A stretch of 11,847 nt of DNA from Bacteroidota bacterium (GCA_021816545.1 JAKAXP010000055.1:1-11847); one strand, 5' to 3'. Shown: positions 1-7,550, counted from the first letter of the stretch. The notes: generated from the letters alone by a model not told the origin. A program made the numbers and translations.

Positions 1-508
1 AGATTTTACAGTTTATTTCGTCGGAGAAGGTTATGCAAAAGCTCAACTTGAAAACCTGGTCAGGGAGTACGGACTGGAATCAAAGGTTAAGTTCACCGGG
101 ATAATTCATGACAGGGAAGTGTTGAAACGATATTATGCCGCAGCCGACCTCTTCCTTTTTCCCTCGATGTATGACAATGCTCCGCTGGTTATTCTTGAAG
201 CTTCCGCCTTCCACACCCCGGCCCTGCTGCTCCATGGTTCAACAATATCAGCATTGATCAGGGATGGTTTCAACGGATTTCTAAGTGAAAATGACCCAAT
301 ACTTTACGGTGACAAGATTAACCAACTTATCAGTGACGAAGACCTCCTCATTAAAGCCGGGGATAATGCCGCTGCCACGATAGGTCGTTCCTGGCAGGAC
401 AGTGTAAGGGAAGTTGCTGACCGTTACACTCACCTGATATCCAGAAAGCAAAGCCTGTCCAAAAACAGGATCAGCACTGAGCGTATAAAAAATCCCGCAG
501 ATCATTGA
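1..508 (+). CDS. Glycosyltransferase family 4-type, C-terminal part (5' truncated by window edge)
   Basis: The reading frame is open from base 2 and ends in TGA at 506-508, leaving about 168 residues of the C-terminal nucleotide-sugar-binding domain. Visible GT4/GT-B marks are VYFVGEG near the start (end of a beta strand of the second Rossmann domain), FTGIIHDREVLKRYYAAAD, then FLFPSMYDNAPLVILEASA, which matches the E-x7-E donor-binding motif with Asp in place of the first Glu. It is followed by a TP..L.GS segment and a GFNGFL loop usual for retaining GT4 enzymes. Such enzymes transfer a sugar from a nucleotide-sugar to a lipid or glycan acceptor at the cytoplasmic membrane face; donor and acceptor cannot be read from this fragment. 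An internal GTG at 119 is not a credible start because the conserved fold begins before it. The last codons also form the left arm of the terminator of the facing tRNA gene. Family call firm, substrate unknown. Confidence 0.85.
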   Translation, partial: DFTVYFVGEGYAKAQLENLVREYGLESKVKFTGIIHDREVLKRYYAAADLFLFPSMYDNAPLVILEASAFHTPALLLHGSTISALIRDGFNGFLSENDPILYGDKINQLISDEDLLIKAGDNAAATIGRSWQDSVREVADRYTHLISRKQSLSKNRISTERIKNPADH

Positions 509-525
509 TCTTGCGGGATTTGCGT
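487..525 (-). terminator. Intrinsic terminator of tRNA-Phe, embedded in the end of the glycosyltransferase gene
   Basis: The arms AATCCCGCA (491-499) and TGCGGGATT (512-520) form a perfect 9-bp stem. Read on the minus strand the stem runs directly into a T tract (complement of A at 487-492), as expected for a terminator of the tRNA lying upstream at 536-608. On the plus strand the stem is followed only by TGCGTTTT, so it may also work, less well, for the glycosyltransferase. The left arm encodes the last residues (N-P-A) of that protein. Confidence 0.75.
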
Positions 526-535
526 TTTCAGGATG

Positions 536-608
<73 letters not shown>

Positions 609-619
609 ATTTCGGACTG

Positions 620-649
620 CAAATATACTGCTTTTTCTTTTTCATGCAA
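620..649 (-). promoter_or_regulatory. Bacteroidota-type promoter of tRNA-Phe
   Basis: On the minus strand TTG (complement of 647-649) is followed after 19 nt by TATATTTG (complement of 620-627), matching the phylum consensus TTTG/TTG, about 19 nt, TAnnTTTG. The tRNA 5' end lies 11 nt downstream of the -7 element, a fitting distance for a short 5' leader. Confidence 0.65.
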
Positions 650-736
650 CACCTTCAATTCACTTTGTCACTCAGCCAGGAATTGACACCGCTCACAGAA
701 GTACCAGTCTGTGGTCCTGATTGATGAATTCCTTCT

Positions 737-744
737 TATCTTTG
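737..744 (+). promoter_or_regulatory. Possible -7 element for the M16 peptidase operon
   Basis: TATCTTTG fits TAnnTTTG and lies 17 nt before the ATG at 762. No TTG is present at the proper distance upstream, so this is a half-match only. If real, the transcript would begin around 750 and the leader would be about 10 nt, ruling out the upstream GTG at 711 as start. Confidence 0.35.
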
Positions 745-761
745 TCAATTCTTCCGAAAAA

Positions 762-2000
762 ATGGACCTCACAATCCACACTCTTCCCAACGGCATCAGG
801 CTGGTGCATATGCCCACAGCAAGCGCAGTGGCACACTGCGGCATCATTATCAACGCCGGCTCACGCGATGAACTCCCGGAAGAACACGGAGTTGCCCACT
901 TCATCGAGCATATGCTCTTCAAGGGGACAACCCACAGGAAGTCTTATCATATTCTCAGTCGCCTGGAAGATGTGGGCGGTGAACTTAATGCCTATACGAC
1001 AAAGGAGGAAACAGCAATACATGCCTCCTTCCTGAAAGAACACTATGCACGTGCAATGGAACTGGTGGCCGACCTGCTCTTCTCATCAACATTCCCCTCT
1101 GCCGAAATAGATAAGGAAAAGGAGGTGGTCATTGAGGAGATCAACTCATACCTTGACAGTCCTGCTGAATATATTTTCGACGAATTCGAGGAGATGGTCT
1201 TCCCGGACCAGCCTATTGGGAGGAGCATTCTTGGGATACCTTCCACAGTGAGAGCCATTTCAGGTGAATCATTGCGACGGTTCATTATCCGTAACTATTC
1301 AACATCGCAGATGGTATTCTGTTCCGTGGGTGCAATCAGCCCGAAGCAGATCATCACTCTCTTCGAAAAATACTTCGGTCATGTTCCGGCCGGAAATGAT
1401 ACCCGAAGAAAAAGATCCGAATACAGGTACAAACCTGTCAGCTCCGAAAAAAACACTGACACCTGGCAGAACCACTGCATAATAGGCAACATCGCCTATG
1501 ACCTCCACGACCGCAGGCGAATGGGACTCTTCATGCTGAACAATATCCTCGGCGGACAGGGAATGAATTCCCGCCTGAATCTCTCGCTTCGCGAAAAGCG
1601 CGGATATGCCTACAATGTGGAGTCGGTCTATAATCCCTACACCGATACCGGTCTGGTTACTATCTATTTCGGCACCGACAGCCGTAACCTTCGAAAAAGC
1701 ATAGACCTTATCCACTCCGAGCTCGACAGGCTCAGGCGCCAGCCACTGGGTACACTTCAGCTCTCAAGGGCAAAAAGCCAGATAAAAGGTTACCTGGCAA
1801 GGGCTTACGAGAACCATGAGAGCCTGATGCTCAGCCTCGGCAAGAGCCTCCTCATATTTGACCGGATTGAACCAATGGATGAAACATTCCGTAAAATAGA
1901 TGCCGTTACCGGGAAAGAACTTACGGAAACGGCAACTGCTATCTTTGACAGATCATCACTTTCAACATTAATATACAGGCAGAATGGAGAAAGAACTTGA
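762..2000 (+). CDS. M16 family zinc metallopeptidase (PqqL/processing peptidase-like)
   Basis: A 412-residue protein, the usual size of single-unit M16B peptidases (mitochondrial-processing-peptidase beta type). The inverted zinc motif HxxEH is HFIEH at residues 46-50 (His46 and His50 as ligands, Glu49 as catalytic base), and the third ligand is probably Glu126 in EEINSY, at the family spacing. The C-terminal half has the Arg/Tyr substrate-binding motif in LREKRGYAY. It presumably degrades or processes peptides; no signal peptide is seen, so it is probably cytoplasmic. I chose ATG 762 because family members start just before the LPNG strand, the codon follows an A-rich leader, and a possible -7 element lies at 737-744; the same frame is open from GTG 711, which would add 17 unconserved residues. 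It overlaps the following methyltransferase by 17 bp, so the two are likely translationally coupled. Substrate unknown. Confidence 0.93.
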   Translation: MDLTIHTLPNGIRLVHMPTASAVAHCGIIINAGSRDELPEEHGVAHFIEHMLFKGTTHRKSYHILSRLEDVGGELNAYTTKEETAIHASFLKEHYARAMELVADLLFSSTFPSAEIDKEKEVVIEEINSYLDSPAEYIFDEFEEMVFPDQPIGRSILGIPSTVRAISGESLRRFIIRNYSTSQMVFCSVGAISPKQIITLFEKYFGHVPAGNDTRRKRSEYRYKPVSSEKNTDTWQNHCIIGNIAYDLHDRRRMGLFMLNNILGGQGMNSRLNLSLREKRGYAYNVESVYNPYTDTGLVTIYFGTDSRNLRKSIDLIHSELDRLRRQPLGTLQLSRAKSQIKGYLARAYENHESLMLSLGKSLLIFDRIEPMDETFRKIDAVTGKELTETATAIFDRSSLSTLIYRQNGERT

Positions 2001-2616
2001 CAAATACATCAGGGAGCACAGCACTCCCGAAGACAAAGTGCTGGAGGAACTCTACCGGCAGACACACCTTTATGTTGTCAATCCGAATATGGTTTCGGGC
2101 CACATCCAGGGAAAGTTCCTGGAGATGCTTTCATATATGATTCACCCAACCCGTATCCTCGAGATTGGCACCTATACCGGATACTCGGCGATCTGCCTGG
2201 CACGCGGGCTGAAGAGCGGAGGACAATTGCATACTATTGAGATGAATGATGAGCTCAACGAGATGAGCACCCACTACTTCGCACTTGCAGGAGTAGCCGA
2301 CAGGGTGACACTCCACACCGGCAGGGCGCAGGATGTCATCCCCTCACTGGACTACACCTTTGACCTGGTCTTTATTGACGGCGACAAAAGGGAATACTGC
2401 GAATACTATGACATCGTATTTGACAAAGTGCGGAAGGGCGGATTCATCATTGCTGACAATGTGCTATGGGGAGGCAAGATAGAAGGTGAGGATGCACTGA
2501 AGGATCCCCAGACTAAGGGTGTGGTGATGTTCAATGAAAAAGTCCGCAGTGATCACCGTGTTGAGAAAATCGTGCTGCCCCTCAGGGACGGACTGATGAT
2601 CATCAGGAAAAAATAG
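1984..2616 (+). CDS. SAM-dependent O-methyltransferase, COMT/CCoAOMT (methyltransferase_3) family
   Basis: A 210-residue class I methyltransferase, normal length for the small bacterial members of the family. The SAM-binding motif I is ILEIGTYTGYS at residues 58-68. The divalent-metal ligands typical of catechol/caffeoyl-CoA methyltransferases are present: Asp132 in FIDGDK, then Asp158 and Asn159 in ADNVLWGG. These features point to a metal-dependent O-methylation. Bacillus subtilis TrmR (YrrM), which methylates 5-hydroxyuridine in tRNA, belongs to the same family and also sits near peptidase genes, so a tRNA-modifying role is possible, but the sequence does not settle this; a small phenolic substrate is the alternative. 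The start ATG lies inside the end of the M16 peptidase gene in another frame (17-bp overlap), implying coupled translation. No clear terminator follows. Confidence 0.92.
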   Translation: MEKELDKYIREHSTPEDKVLEELYRQTHLYVVNPNMVSGHIQGKFLEMLSYMIHPTRILEIGTYTGYSAICLARGLKSGGQLHTIEMNDELNEMSTHYFALAGVADRVTLHTGRAQDVIPSLDYTFDLVFIDGDKREYCEYYDIVFDKVRKGGFIIADNVLWGGKIEGEDALKDPQTKGVVMFNEKVRSDHRVEKIVLPLRDGLMIIRKK

Positions 2617-2721
2617 CCACCTGCTACAGACACTCCCACCACGCTAAAGCCCGCGGTTGATCATCAAAAATAGTCCCGCTCTGCCGACCAGGATGGGTTA
2701 TAAACACAGACCCTCACTCCG

Positions 2722-2738
2722 GACTCCGGTCCGGAGTC
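2722..2738 (+). repeat. GC-rich palindrome in the 2617-2796 spacer
   Basis: GACTCCGG, T, CCGGAGTC: 8-bp perfect inverted arms around one base; as RNA it could form a 7-bp stem with a 3-nt loop. There is no T tract after it, so it is not a standard intrinsic terminator. It separates the methyltransferase from the secreted-protein gene and may be an attenuating hairpin or a protein site. The rest of the spacer shows no convincing promoter. Confidence 0.5.
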
Positions 2739-2796
2739 AGCGGGTACAGATAACGGTGGTACGGTTTTTGAGCATATACCGGTAAATTCCAGGGAT

Positions 2797-3429
2797 ATGA
2801 AAAAGGTAATACTTTTTGTATTGGTGATGTTTGCCGGTCTTACAATGACGGCACAGGATCTTCAGAAACTTGCAACAAAAGGAGCTGTGAGGCTTTTTTC
2901 AGATAAGGATGACCTTACTTCTGTACTCCAGATTATACCTGACGGGACTGTTGTTGAAGCAATCAGCGCAGATACCGTCTTTACACTGATCCGCCTTGGC
3001 GACCTTCAGGGCTATGTGAAATCAGACAGGCTCACTGCGGCTCTGCCGGTGGTGGCAACAGCGCAGCCGGTGGCGGCCACATCGCAGCCAGCCGCACAAC
3101 CTGCCAGGGAAGCAGTGGCACAGCCGGTTAACAGACCTGCACAGGAAGCCATGCCGGAACAGGTAGCTCCAGATACCCAATACAGGCAGGTGCCCACAGA
3201 ACGTTACCAGGCACTGTCCGACAAATACGGGGCAGACCTGGGACTCAAACTCTACCAACATAAGGTATGGAAAGGGATAACCTCGGACATGGCTCGCGAC
3301 AGCTGGGGCAAACCTGTACAGATCAACCGGATGTATGTTGATACCAGCGTAGACGAAGAATGGATCTATACAAAATCTTATCTCTATTTCAGGGACGGGG
3401 TTCTTATTGAGTGGGGCCCGGTGAAATAA
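2797..3429 (+). CDS. Secreted protein with SH3-like and BamE/SmpA-like domains
   Basis: A 210-residue protein of unknown function. Residues 1-19 form a Sec signal peptide (MKK start, hydrophobic core, likely cut before Gln20 in TAQ); there is no lipobox Cys, so it is probably periplasmic. Residues about 28-75 (VRLFSDKD...GYVKSDRL) look like a bacterial SH3-type barrel: short strands, a central Gly and the closing GYV motif. Residues about 80-130 are a low-complexity Ala/Pro/Gln linker. Residues about 150-210 carry the pattern of BamE/SmpA-like domains: KGITSDMARDSWGKP, then EEWIY, then YLYFRDGVLIEW. In known proteins these two folds serve cell-wall or protein binding and envelope assembly, so an envelope role is inferred. 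Start at ATG 2797 follows CAGGGAT. It is monocistronic by spacing (180 bp before, facing gene after). Domain assignments rest on pattern only. Confidence 0.8.
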   Translation: MKKVILFVLVMFAGLTMTAQDLQKLATKGAVRLFSDKDDLTSVLQIIPDGTVVEAISADTVFTLIRLGDLQGYVKSDRLTAALPVVATAQPVAATSQPAAQPAREAVAQPVNRPAQEAMPEQVAPDTQYRQVPTERYQALSDKYGADLGLKLYQHKVWKGITSDMARDSWGKPVQINRMYVDTSVDEEWIYTKSYLYFRDGVLIEWGPVK

Positions 3430-3436
3430 GCTCTCT

Positions 3437-3491
3437 GTTTGCTAATACGAACTCAGCCTAAGAGTTCAAATGCTAACTGTTTTTATATTTT
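3437..3491 (+). terminator. Probable terminator of the SH3/BamE-like gene
   Basis: GAACTC (3449-3454) and GAGTTC (3462-3467) form a 6-bp stem around a 7-nt loop; outer arms GTTTGC (3437-3442) and GCTAAC (3472-3477) pair with one mismatch across interior loops and bring the structure next to TGTTTTTATATTTT. The T tract overlaps the end of the facing ATPase gene. On the minus strand no T tract follows, so it should act on the plus-strand transcript only. Confidence 0.45.
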
Positions 3492-4598
3492 GACGAAATC
3501 CCGGAAATTTGACCTGGTAACCAGAAGTGTTTCCGCATTGTAGGTACCTGAAAATTTTAGTGGGAAGGTTGATTTGGTGTTTTTCCATTTGAGTTCATAA
3601 CCATAAATTTTCCCATCCCTTTCTTCCACAAAATCAATCTCATGCTGGTGCTTTGTCCGCCAAAAATACATTCTGGCAAAAGTATCCTTATATTTATTCT
3701 GTTTCATTCTTTCCGAAACCAGGAAGTTTTCCCATAGAGCTCCCTTATCTGTTCTTAATTCGAGTGAATTAAAATTTCCGATAACCATATTTCTGATTCC
3801 ATTATCGTAGAAGTATATTTTACGGTTATTCTTGATTTCATTCCTCAGATTTCTGCTAAAACTATTAAGTCTGAACACTATGTAACCCTTCTCCAATAAT
3901 TCCAGGTAATTCTGCACAGTCAGTTTATTGATTCCAACTGTACGCGACAACTCATTGTAATTGACTTCACTGCCAAGTTGAAGGGCCAGAGCCTGAATCA
4001 ATTTTTCAAGTACTTCGGGTCTCCTGATACCAGAAAATGCAAGAATATCCCGATATAGGTAGCTATTAACCAGATTCTTCAGAACTTCTTTCTCATTACC
4101 CTGGTTATTTATGACTTCAGGATAAAATCCATAAAGTAACCTGTTCTCAAGTTGCTGTTCTGATTTAACAAACCCAAGATTATTCTCGTACTCTTCCCAC
4201 GTTATTGGGAACATCTCATATTCCCATTTTCTGCCAGTAAGTGGCTCATTCAGCAAATTTCCCAAATCGAAAGAGGATGACCCGCTAACAAGAAGCTGAA
4301 TATTCTTGAATTGGTCAGTAATTATTTTGAGAGTCGTCCCGATTCCCGGTATCTTCTGAGCTTCGTCCACAAAAACAATTTGGTGATCACCAATGATAGT
4401 CCTTATCTGCTCTGTATTCGGAATTGACAATAAGCTCCTGATTGTTGGATCGTCGGCATCCAGAAACAAAAAATCTTGTTCTTCCAGAATGCCTTTTATG
4501 AGCGTTGTTTTGCCAACCTGCCTGGCCCCAACAAGCACTATTGCCTTTCCGCTGTTTAATCTGGCCCTGATTTTATGCTCAAGAGTTCTGGTATACAT
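3483..4598 (-). CDS. ATPase of the AAA_14/DUF4143 family
   Basis: A 371-residue protein, close to the normal size for this widespread accessory family. The N-terminal P-loop is GARQVGKT at residues 24-31 (Walker A Lys30) and Walker B is VFVDEAQ with Asp78/Glu79. A winged-helix-like middle part (YNELSRTVGINKLTVQNYLELLEKGYIVF) is followed by a DUF4143 C-terminal domain. That domain has Asp322 (EIDFV) and Glu335-x-Lys337 (ELKW), the layout of a PD-(D/E)xK nuclease core. The cellular role of the family is poorly known; many copies occur per genome in Bacteroidota, often in variable places. The gene is visibly richer in A/T than its neighbours and stands alone between a convergent gene and a tRNA gene, which suggests acquisition by transfer. 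A strong promoter lies only 10 nt before the ATG, so the mRNA should be nearly leaderless. Family call secure, function unknown. Confidence 0.93.
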   Translation of the reverse strand: MYTRTLEHKIRARLNSGKAIVLVGARQVGKTTLIKGILEEQDFLFLDADDPTIRSLLSIPNTEQIRTIIGDHQIVFVDEAQKIPGIGTTLKIITDQFKNIQLLVSGSSSFDLGNLLNEPLTGRKWEYEMFPITWEEYENNLGFVKSEQQLENRLLYGFYPEVINNQGNEKEVLKNLVNSYLYRDILAFSGIRRPEVLEKLIQALALQLGSEVNYNELSRTVGINKLTVQNYLELLEKGYIVFRLNSFSRNLRNEIKNNRKIYFYDNGIRNMVIGNFNSLELRTDKGALWENFLVSERMKQNKYKDTFARMYFWRTKHQHEIDFVEERDGKIYGYELKWKNTKSTFPLKFSGTYNAETLLVTRSNFRDFVKI

Positions 4599-4608
4599 TT
4601 TTTATTTT

Positions 4609-4639
4609 CAAATTTACGACAAGTCATTTAATTGACCAA
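4609..4639 (-). promoter_or_regulatory. Promoter of the DUF4143 ATPase gene
   Basis: Minus strand: TTG (complement of 4637-4639), 20 nt, TAAATTTG (complement of 4609-4616), a full match to the Bacteroidota consensus. Only 10 nt separate the -7 element from the ATG at 4598, so transcription should start within a few bases of the start codon. Confidence 0.6.
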
Positions 4640-4669
4640 TGGACTAGGCCAAAAGTCATCACAATGACT
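4620..4669. repeat. AAGTCAT repeats around the ATPase promoter
   Basis: AGTCAT (4654-4659), CACA, ATGACT (4664-4669) is a perfect 6-bp dyad just upstream of the -33 element. A further direct copy of AAGTCAT lies at 4621-4627, within the promoter spacer, 32 bp (about three helical turns) from the copy at 4653-4659. The arrangement resembles an operator for a dimeric regulator, but short repeats like this can arise by chance in AT-rich DNA. Confidence 0.35.
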
Positions 4670-4734
4670 AATCGTTAGAAACAAAGATTAATATTCAAGA
4701 ATTATAGTAAAACCAGAGGCTGTCTTAAAGGGAT

Positions 4735-4760
4735 AAAAAAAAGGAAGCCTTTGACTTCCT
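4735..4760 (-). terminator. Intrinsic terminator of tRNA-Gly
   Basis: On the minus strand the stem AGGAAG/CTTCCT (plus-strand 4755-4760 and 4742-4747) with a 7-nt loop is followed at once by eight T residues (complement of A 4735-4742). It starts 9 nt after the tRNA 3' end. Confidence 0.8.
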
Positions 4761-4768
4761 GTTTTCTG

Positions 4769-4841
<73 letters not shown>

Positions 4842-4852
4842 AATTGTGACTG

Positions 4853-4882
4853 CAAAAATAATACTTTTTTCAAAAATACAAA
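4853..4882 (-). promoter_or_regulatory. Bacteroidota-type promoter of tRNA-Gly
   Basis: Minus strand: TTTG (complement of 4879-4882), 18 nt, TATTTTTG (complement of 4853-4860), ending 11 nt before the tRNA. A second TATTTTTG copy at 4871-4878 lies inside the spacer and might give an alternative start. Confidence 0.68.
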
Positions 4883-4940
4883 CAATGAAATTATACCTAG
4901 CCGCATGCTGTACCGGCAACCCTGAAAAATTCAGAAACTT

Positions 4941-7550
4941 TCACTTCAGCAATTTCCGGATATTATACAGTTTATTCAACGCCTCCATAGGCGTCAGGTT
5001 ATCAAGATCAAGCCCTATCAGCTCATCCCTGATCTGCTTCAGCACCGGGTCATCAAGCTGGTAGAAACTTAGCTGATACCCCTCGCGGTGGGTGGCAATC
5101 TCCTCAACCGGCTTACCCAGGTTCGTTCCGCCCCGCCCCTCTTCAAGCATCTTCAGTATCTCATCCGCCCTGCCCACAACACTCTTCGGCATGCCGGCCA
5201 TTCGCGCCACGTGTATCCCGAAGCTGTGCTCGCTCCCTCCCCTCTTCAGTTTACGCAGGAAGATAACCCTGTTGTCAAGCTCCCGGATCGAGACATTGAA
5301 GTTCCTGACTCTGGAGAAAGTGCTCTCCATCTCATTGAGCTCATGATAATGGGTTGCGAAGAGAGTCTTGGCCCTGTGCCTGTTCTCATGGATGTATTCA
5401 ACCATGGCCCAGGCAATGGAGATACCGTCATAGGTGCTGGTGCCCCTCCCGATCTCATCAAGCAGCACAAGGCTCCTGTCCGAAAGGTTGTTCAGTATGC
5501 TAGCAGCCTCATTCATCTCGACCATGAAGGTTGACTCGCCCAGCGAAAGGTTATCAGAAGCGCCAACCCTGGTAAATATCTTATCAATAATGCCAATCCG
5601 TGCCTCTTTTGCCGGCACGAAGCACCCTGACTGCGCCATTATCACAATCAGTGCCGTCTGCCTGAGCAGCGCAGACTTACCTGACATGTTGGGCCCGGTC
5701 AGGATTATAACCTGCTGTTCTTCATTATCAAGCCACACATCATTCGGGACATACGGGTCATCAGGCGGAAGTTGTCTCTCAATTACAGGGTGACGGCCGT
5801 CCTTAATATCAAGCACATGAGTGTCATCCAGTACCGGCCTTGTGTACCCGTATTCATCCGAAATCACCGCAAACGACCGGAGGCAGTCGAGCCTCCCCAC
5901 AGCTGCAGCATCGGCCTGCATAAGGTTTATATATGGCCCGATCGAAACAACCAGGTCATTGAAAAGCGATGTTTCCAGCGCAAGAATCTTCTCCCCTGCC
6001 CCGAGGATTTTCTCCTCGTATTCCTTGAGTTCCTCTGTGATGTACCTCTCGGCGTTTACCAGGGTCTGCTTGCGGATCCAGTCAGGAGGGACCTTATCCT
6101 TGTGGGCGTTGCGAACCTCTATATAGTACCCGAAGACATTGTTATAGCTGATTTTGAGCGAGTTGATCCCGGTACGGAGACCCTCCCTCTGCTGCAGGTC
6201 GTTCAGGTAATCCTTTCCTCCGTAATAGATCCTGCGCAGGTCATCAAGCTCCTGTGAGATCCCTTCGGCGATGACGTGTCCCTTGTTGATTGCAGCCGGA
6301 GGTTCAGGAGTCAGTGTCCGTCCTATTGTCACCCCAAGTTCAGGGCAGGGATCGAAACCCGTAGCAAGAGAAACCAGCGGCTGGAACTCTGTTGACGCGC
6401 AGAGTTTCTTCAGTTCACCAATGGCTGTCAATGCCCGGCGTATCTGCGCCACCTCGCGCGGTGTGACCCGCCCCACCGCCACCTTGCTGAGCAGCCGTTC
6501 AAGATCACCCACCTCGCGGATAAGCCCGTCCATCTCCTCCTTCACATCCGGATGGCCAATCAGGTACTCCACTATGTCAAGCCTTGTGTTCAGGACTGAT
6601 GTGTCCTTCAGCGGCAGCGAGATCCACCTCTTCATCATTCTTCCGCCCATGGGCGAAAGGGTGCGGTCAAGTATCTCTATCAGCGTCTTTGCGCCCTCGT
6701 AGGGCGAATGAAACAACTCCAGGTTGCGGACAGTGAACCTGTCGAGCCATACATATTTCTCCTCCTCGATGCGCGATATTCGGTTTATATGGCTGAGGTT
6801 CTCATGCCGGGTCATGTCAAGATACCAGAGGATTGCGCCTGCGGCGATAATGCCGGAGGTCATCCCCTGCACCCCGAAACCTTTCAGCGATGCCGTGCCG
6901 AACTGCTTCAGCAGCCTTTCATTTGCCGTATCGGGAGTGAAGATCCAGTCGTCGAGCCTGTATGTATAGAACCGGCTGCCGAACCGCTCATGGAAGAGCT
7001 CCGTTTTACGCTTTTCGAAGAGCACCTCCCTGGGCTGGAAGTTATTCAGTATCTGCTCCACATGGGGTGTATCCCCCTCAGAGACGAAGAATTCCCCCGT
7101 GGAGACGTCAAGCAGGGCCACACCTACGGCCTGCTTTTCAATATGGATTGCAGCCAGGAAGTTGTTCTCCTTGTGGTTAAGCACGTTGTCGCTGAATGAC
7201 ACACCGGGGGTGATAAGTTCGGTGATGCCCCGTTTTACAATCTTTTTTGTCAGCTTGGGATCTTCGAGCTGTTCACAGATCGCTACCCGTTGTCCTGCCC
7301 TCACAAGCCGCGGCAGGTATGTGTCAAGCGCGTGAAAGGGGAATCCTGCCAGCTCAACCGAACTGGCTGAACCGTTGGCTCTCTTCGTAAGGGTTATTCC
7401 CAGGATTTCAGAAGCGCGGATGGCATCTTCGCCGAAGGTCTCATAGAAGTCGCCCACCCTGAAAAGGAGTATCGCGTCAGGGTGTTTCGCCTTGACGGCA
7501 TAATACTGCTTCATCAGCGGCGTTTCGACATATTTCTGCATCTGAGACAT
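4941..7550 (-). CDS. mutS: DNA mismatch repair protein MutS
   Basis: An 869-residue MutS, close to the 853 of Escherichia coli. The N-terminal mismatch-recognition domain has the Phe-x-Glu motif in GDFYETF (Phe35, Glu37), which stacks on and contacts the mispaired base. The lever and clamp region follows (ILDRTLSPMGGRMMKRW). The ABC-type ATPase has Walker A GPNMSGKS at 619-626, the conserved STFMVEM stretch, Walker B VLLDEIGRG with Asp698/Glu699, and the FATHYHEL switch. It acts in the cytoplasm as a dimer that finds mismatches and recruits MutL. The start ATG at 7548-7550 gives the usual N-terminus (TPLMKQYY). It is divergent from the saccharopine dehydrogenase gene; a -7 element lies 34 nt before the ATG. 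No strong terminator is seen before tRNA-Gly. All catalytic residues are intact. Confidence 0.99.
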   Translation of the reverse strand: MSQMQKYVETPLMKQYYAVKAKHPDAILLFRVGDFYETFGEDAIRASEILGITLTKRANGSASSVELAGFPFHALDTYLPRLVRAGQRVAICEQLEDPKLTKKIVKRGITELITPGVSFSDNVLNHKENNFLAAIHIEKQAVGVALLDVSTGEFFVSEGDTPHVEQILNNFQPREVLFEKRKTELFHERFGSRFYTYRLDDWIFTPDTANERLLKQFGTASLKGFGVQGMTSGIIAAGAILWYLDMTRHENLSHINRISRIEEEKYVWLDRFTVRNLELFHSPYEGAKTLIEILDRTLSPMGGRMMKRWISLPLKDTSVLNTRLDIVEYLIGHPDVKEEMDGLIREVGDLERLLSKVAVGRVTPREVAQIRRALTAIGELKKLCASTEFQPLVSLATGFDPCPELGVTIGRTLTPEPPAAINKGHVIAEGISQELDDLRRIYYGGKDYLNDLQQREGLRTGINSLKISYNNVFGYYIEVRNAHKDKVPPDWIRKQTLVNAERYITEELKEYEEKILGAGEKILALETSLFNDLVVSIGPYINLMQADAAAVGRLDCLRSFAVISDEYGYTRPVLDDTHVLDIKDGRHPVIERQLPPDDPYVPNDVWLDNEEQQVIILTGPNMSGKSALLRQTALIVIMAQSGCFVPAKEARIGIIDKIFTRVGASDNLSLGESTFMVEMNEAASILNNLSDRSLVLLDEIGRGTSTYDGISIAWAMVEYIHENRHRAKTLFATHYHELNEMESTFSRVRNFNVSIRELDNRVIFLRKLKRGGSEHSFGIHVARMAGMPKSVVGRADEILKMLEEGRGGTNLGKPVEEIATHREGYQLSFYQLDDPVLKQIRDELIGLDLDNLTPMEALNKLYNIRKLLK

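Noticed and set aside
711..761. Upstream GTG start giving the M16 peptidase 17 extra residues
   Set aside because: The added residues are not part of the family fold and a possible promoter -7 element overlaps them; ATG 762 is preferred.
1299..1715. Minus-strand 138-codon open frame inside the M16 peptidase gene
   Set aside because: Antisense to a well-supported gene; no start context, promoter or domain.
2722..2738. Palindrome taken as the terminator of the methyltransferase operon
   Set aside because: No T tract on either strand, so only a repeat is reported.
3046..3190. GC-rich repetitive stretch as a possible tandem repeat or mobile insert
   Set aside because: It is the low-complexity Ala/Pro/Gln linker of the secreted protein, without exact repeat units.
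5088..5534. Plus-strand 148-codon open frame opposite the mutS ATPase domain
   Set aside because: Its protein has no family pattern and mirrors the MutS Walker B region; a shadow of the real gene.
5772..7199. Several long plus-strand open frames (up to about 160 codons) opposite mutS
   Set aside because: They lie wholly antisense to an intact, strongly conserved mutS and show no recognisable domain; GC-rich codon structure explains the openness.
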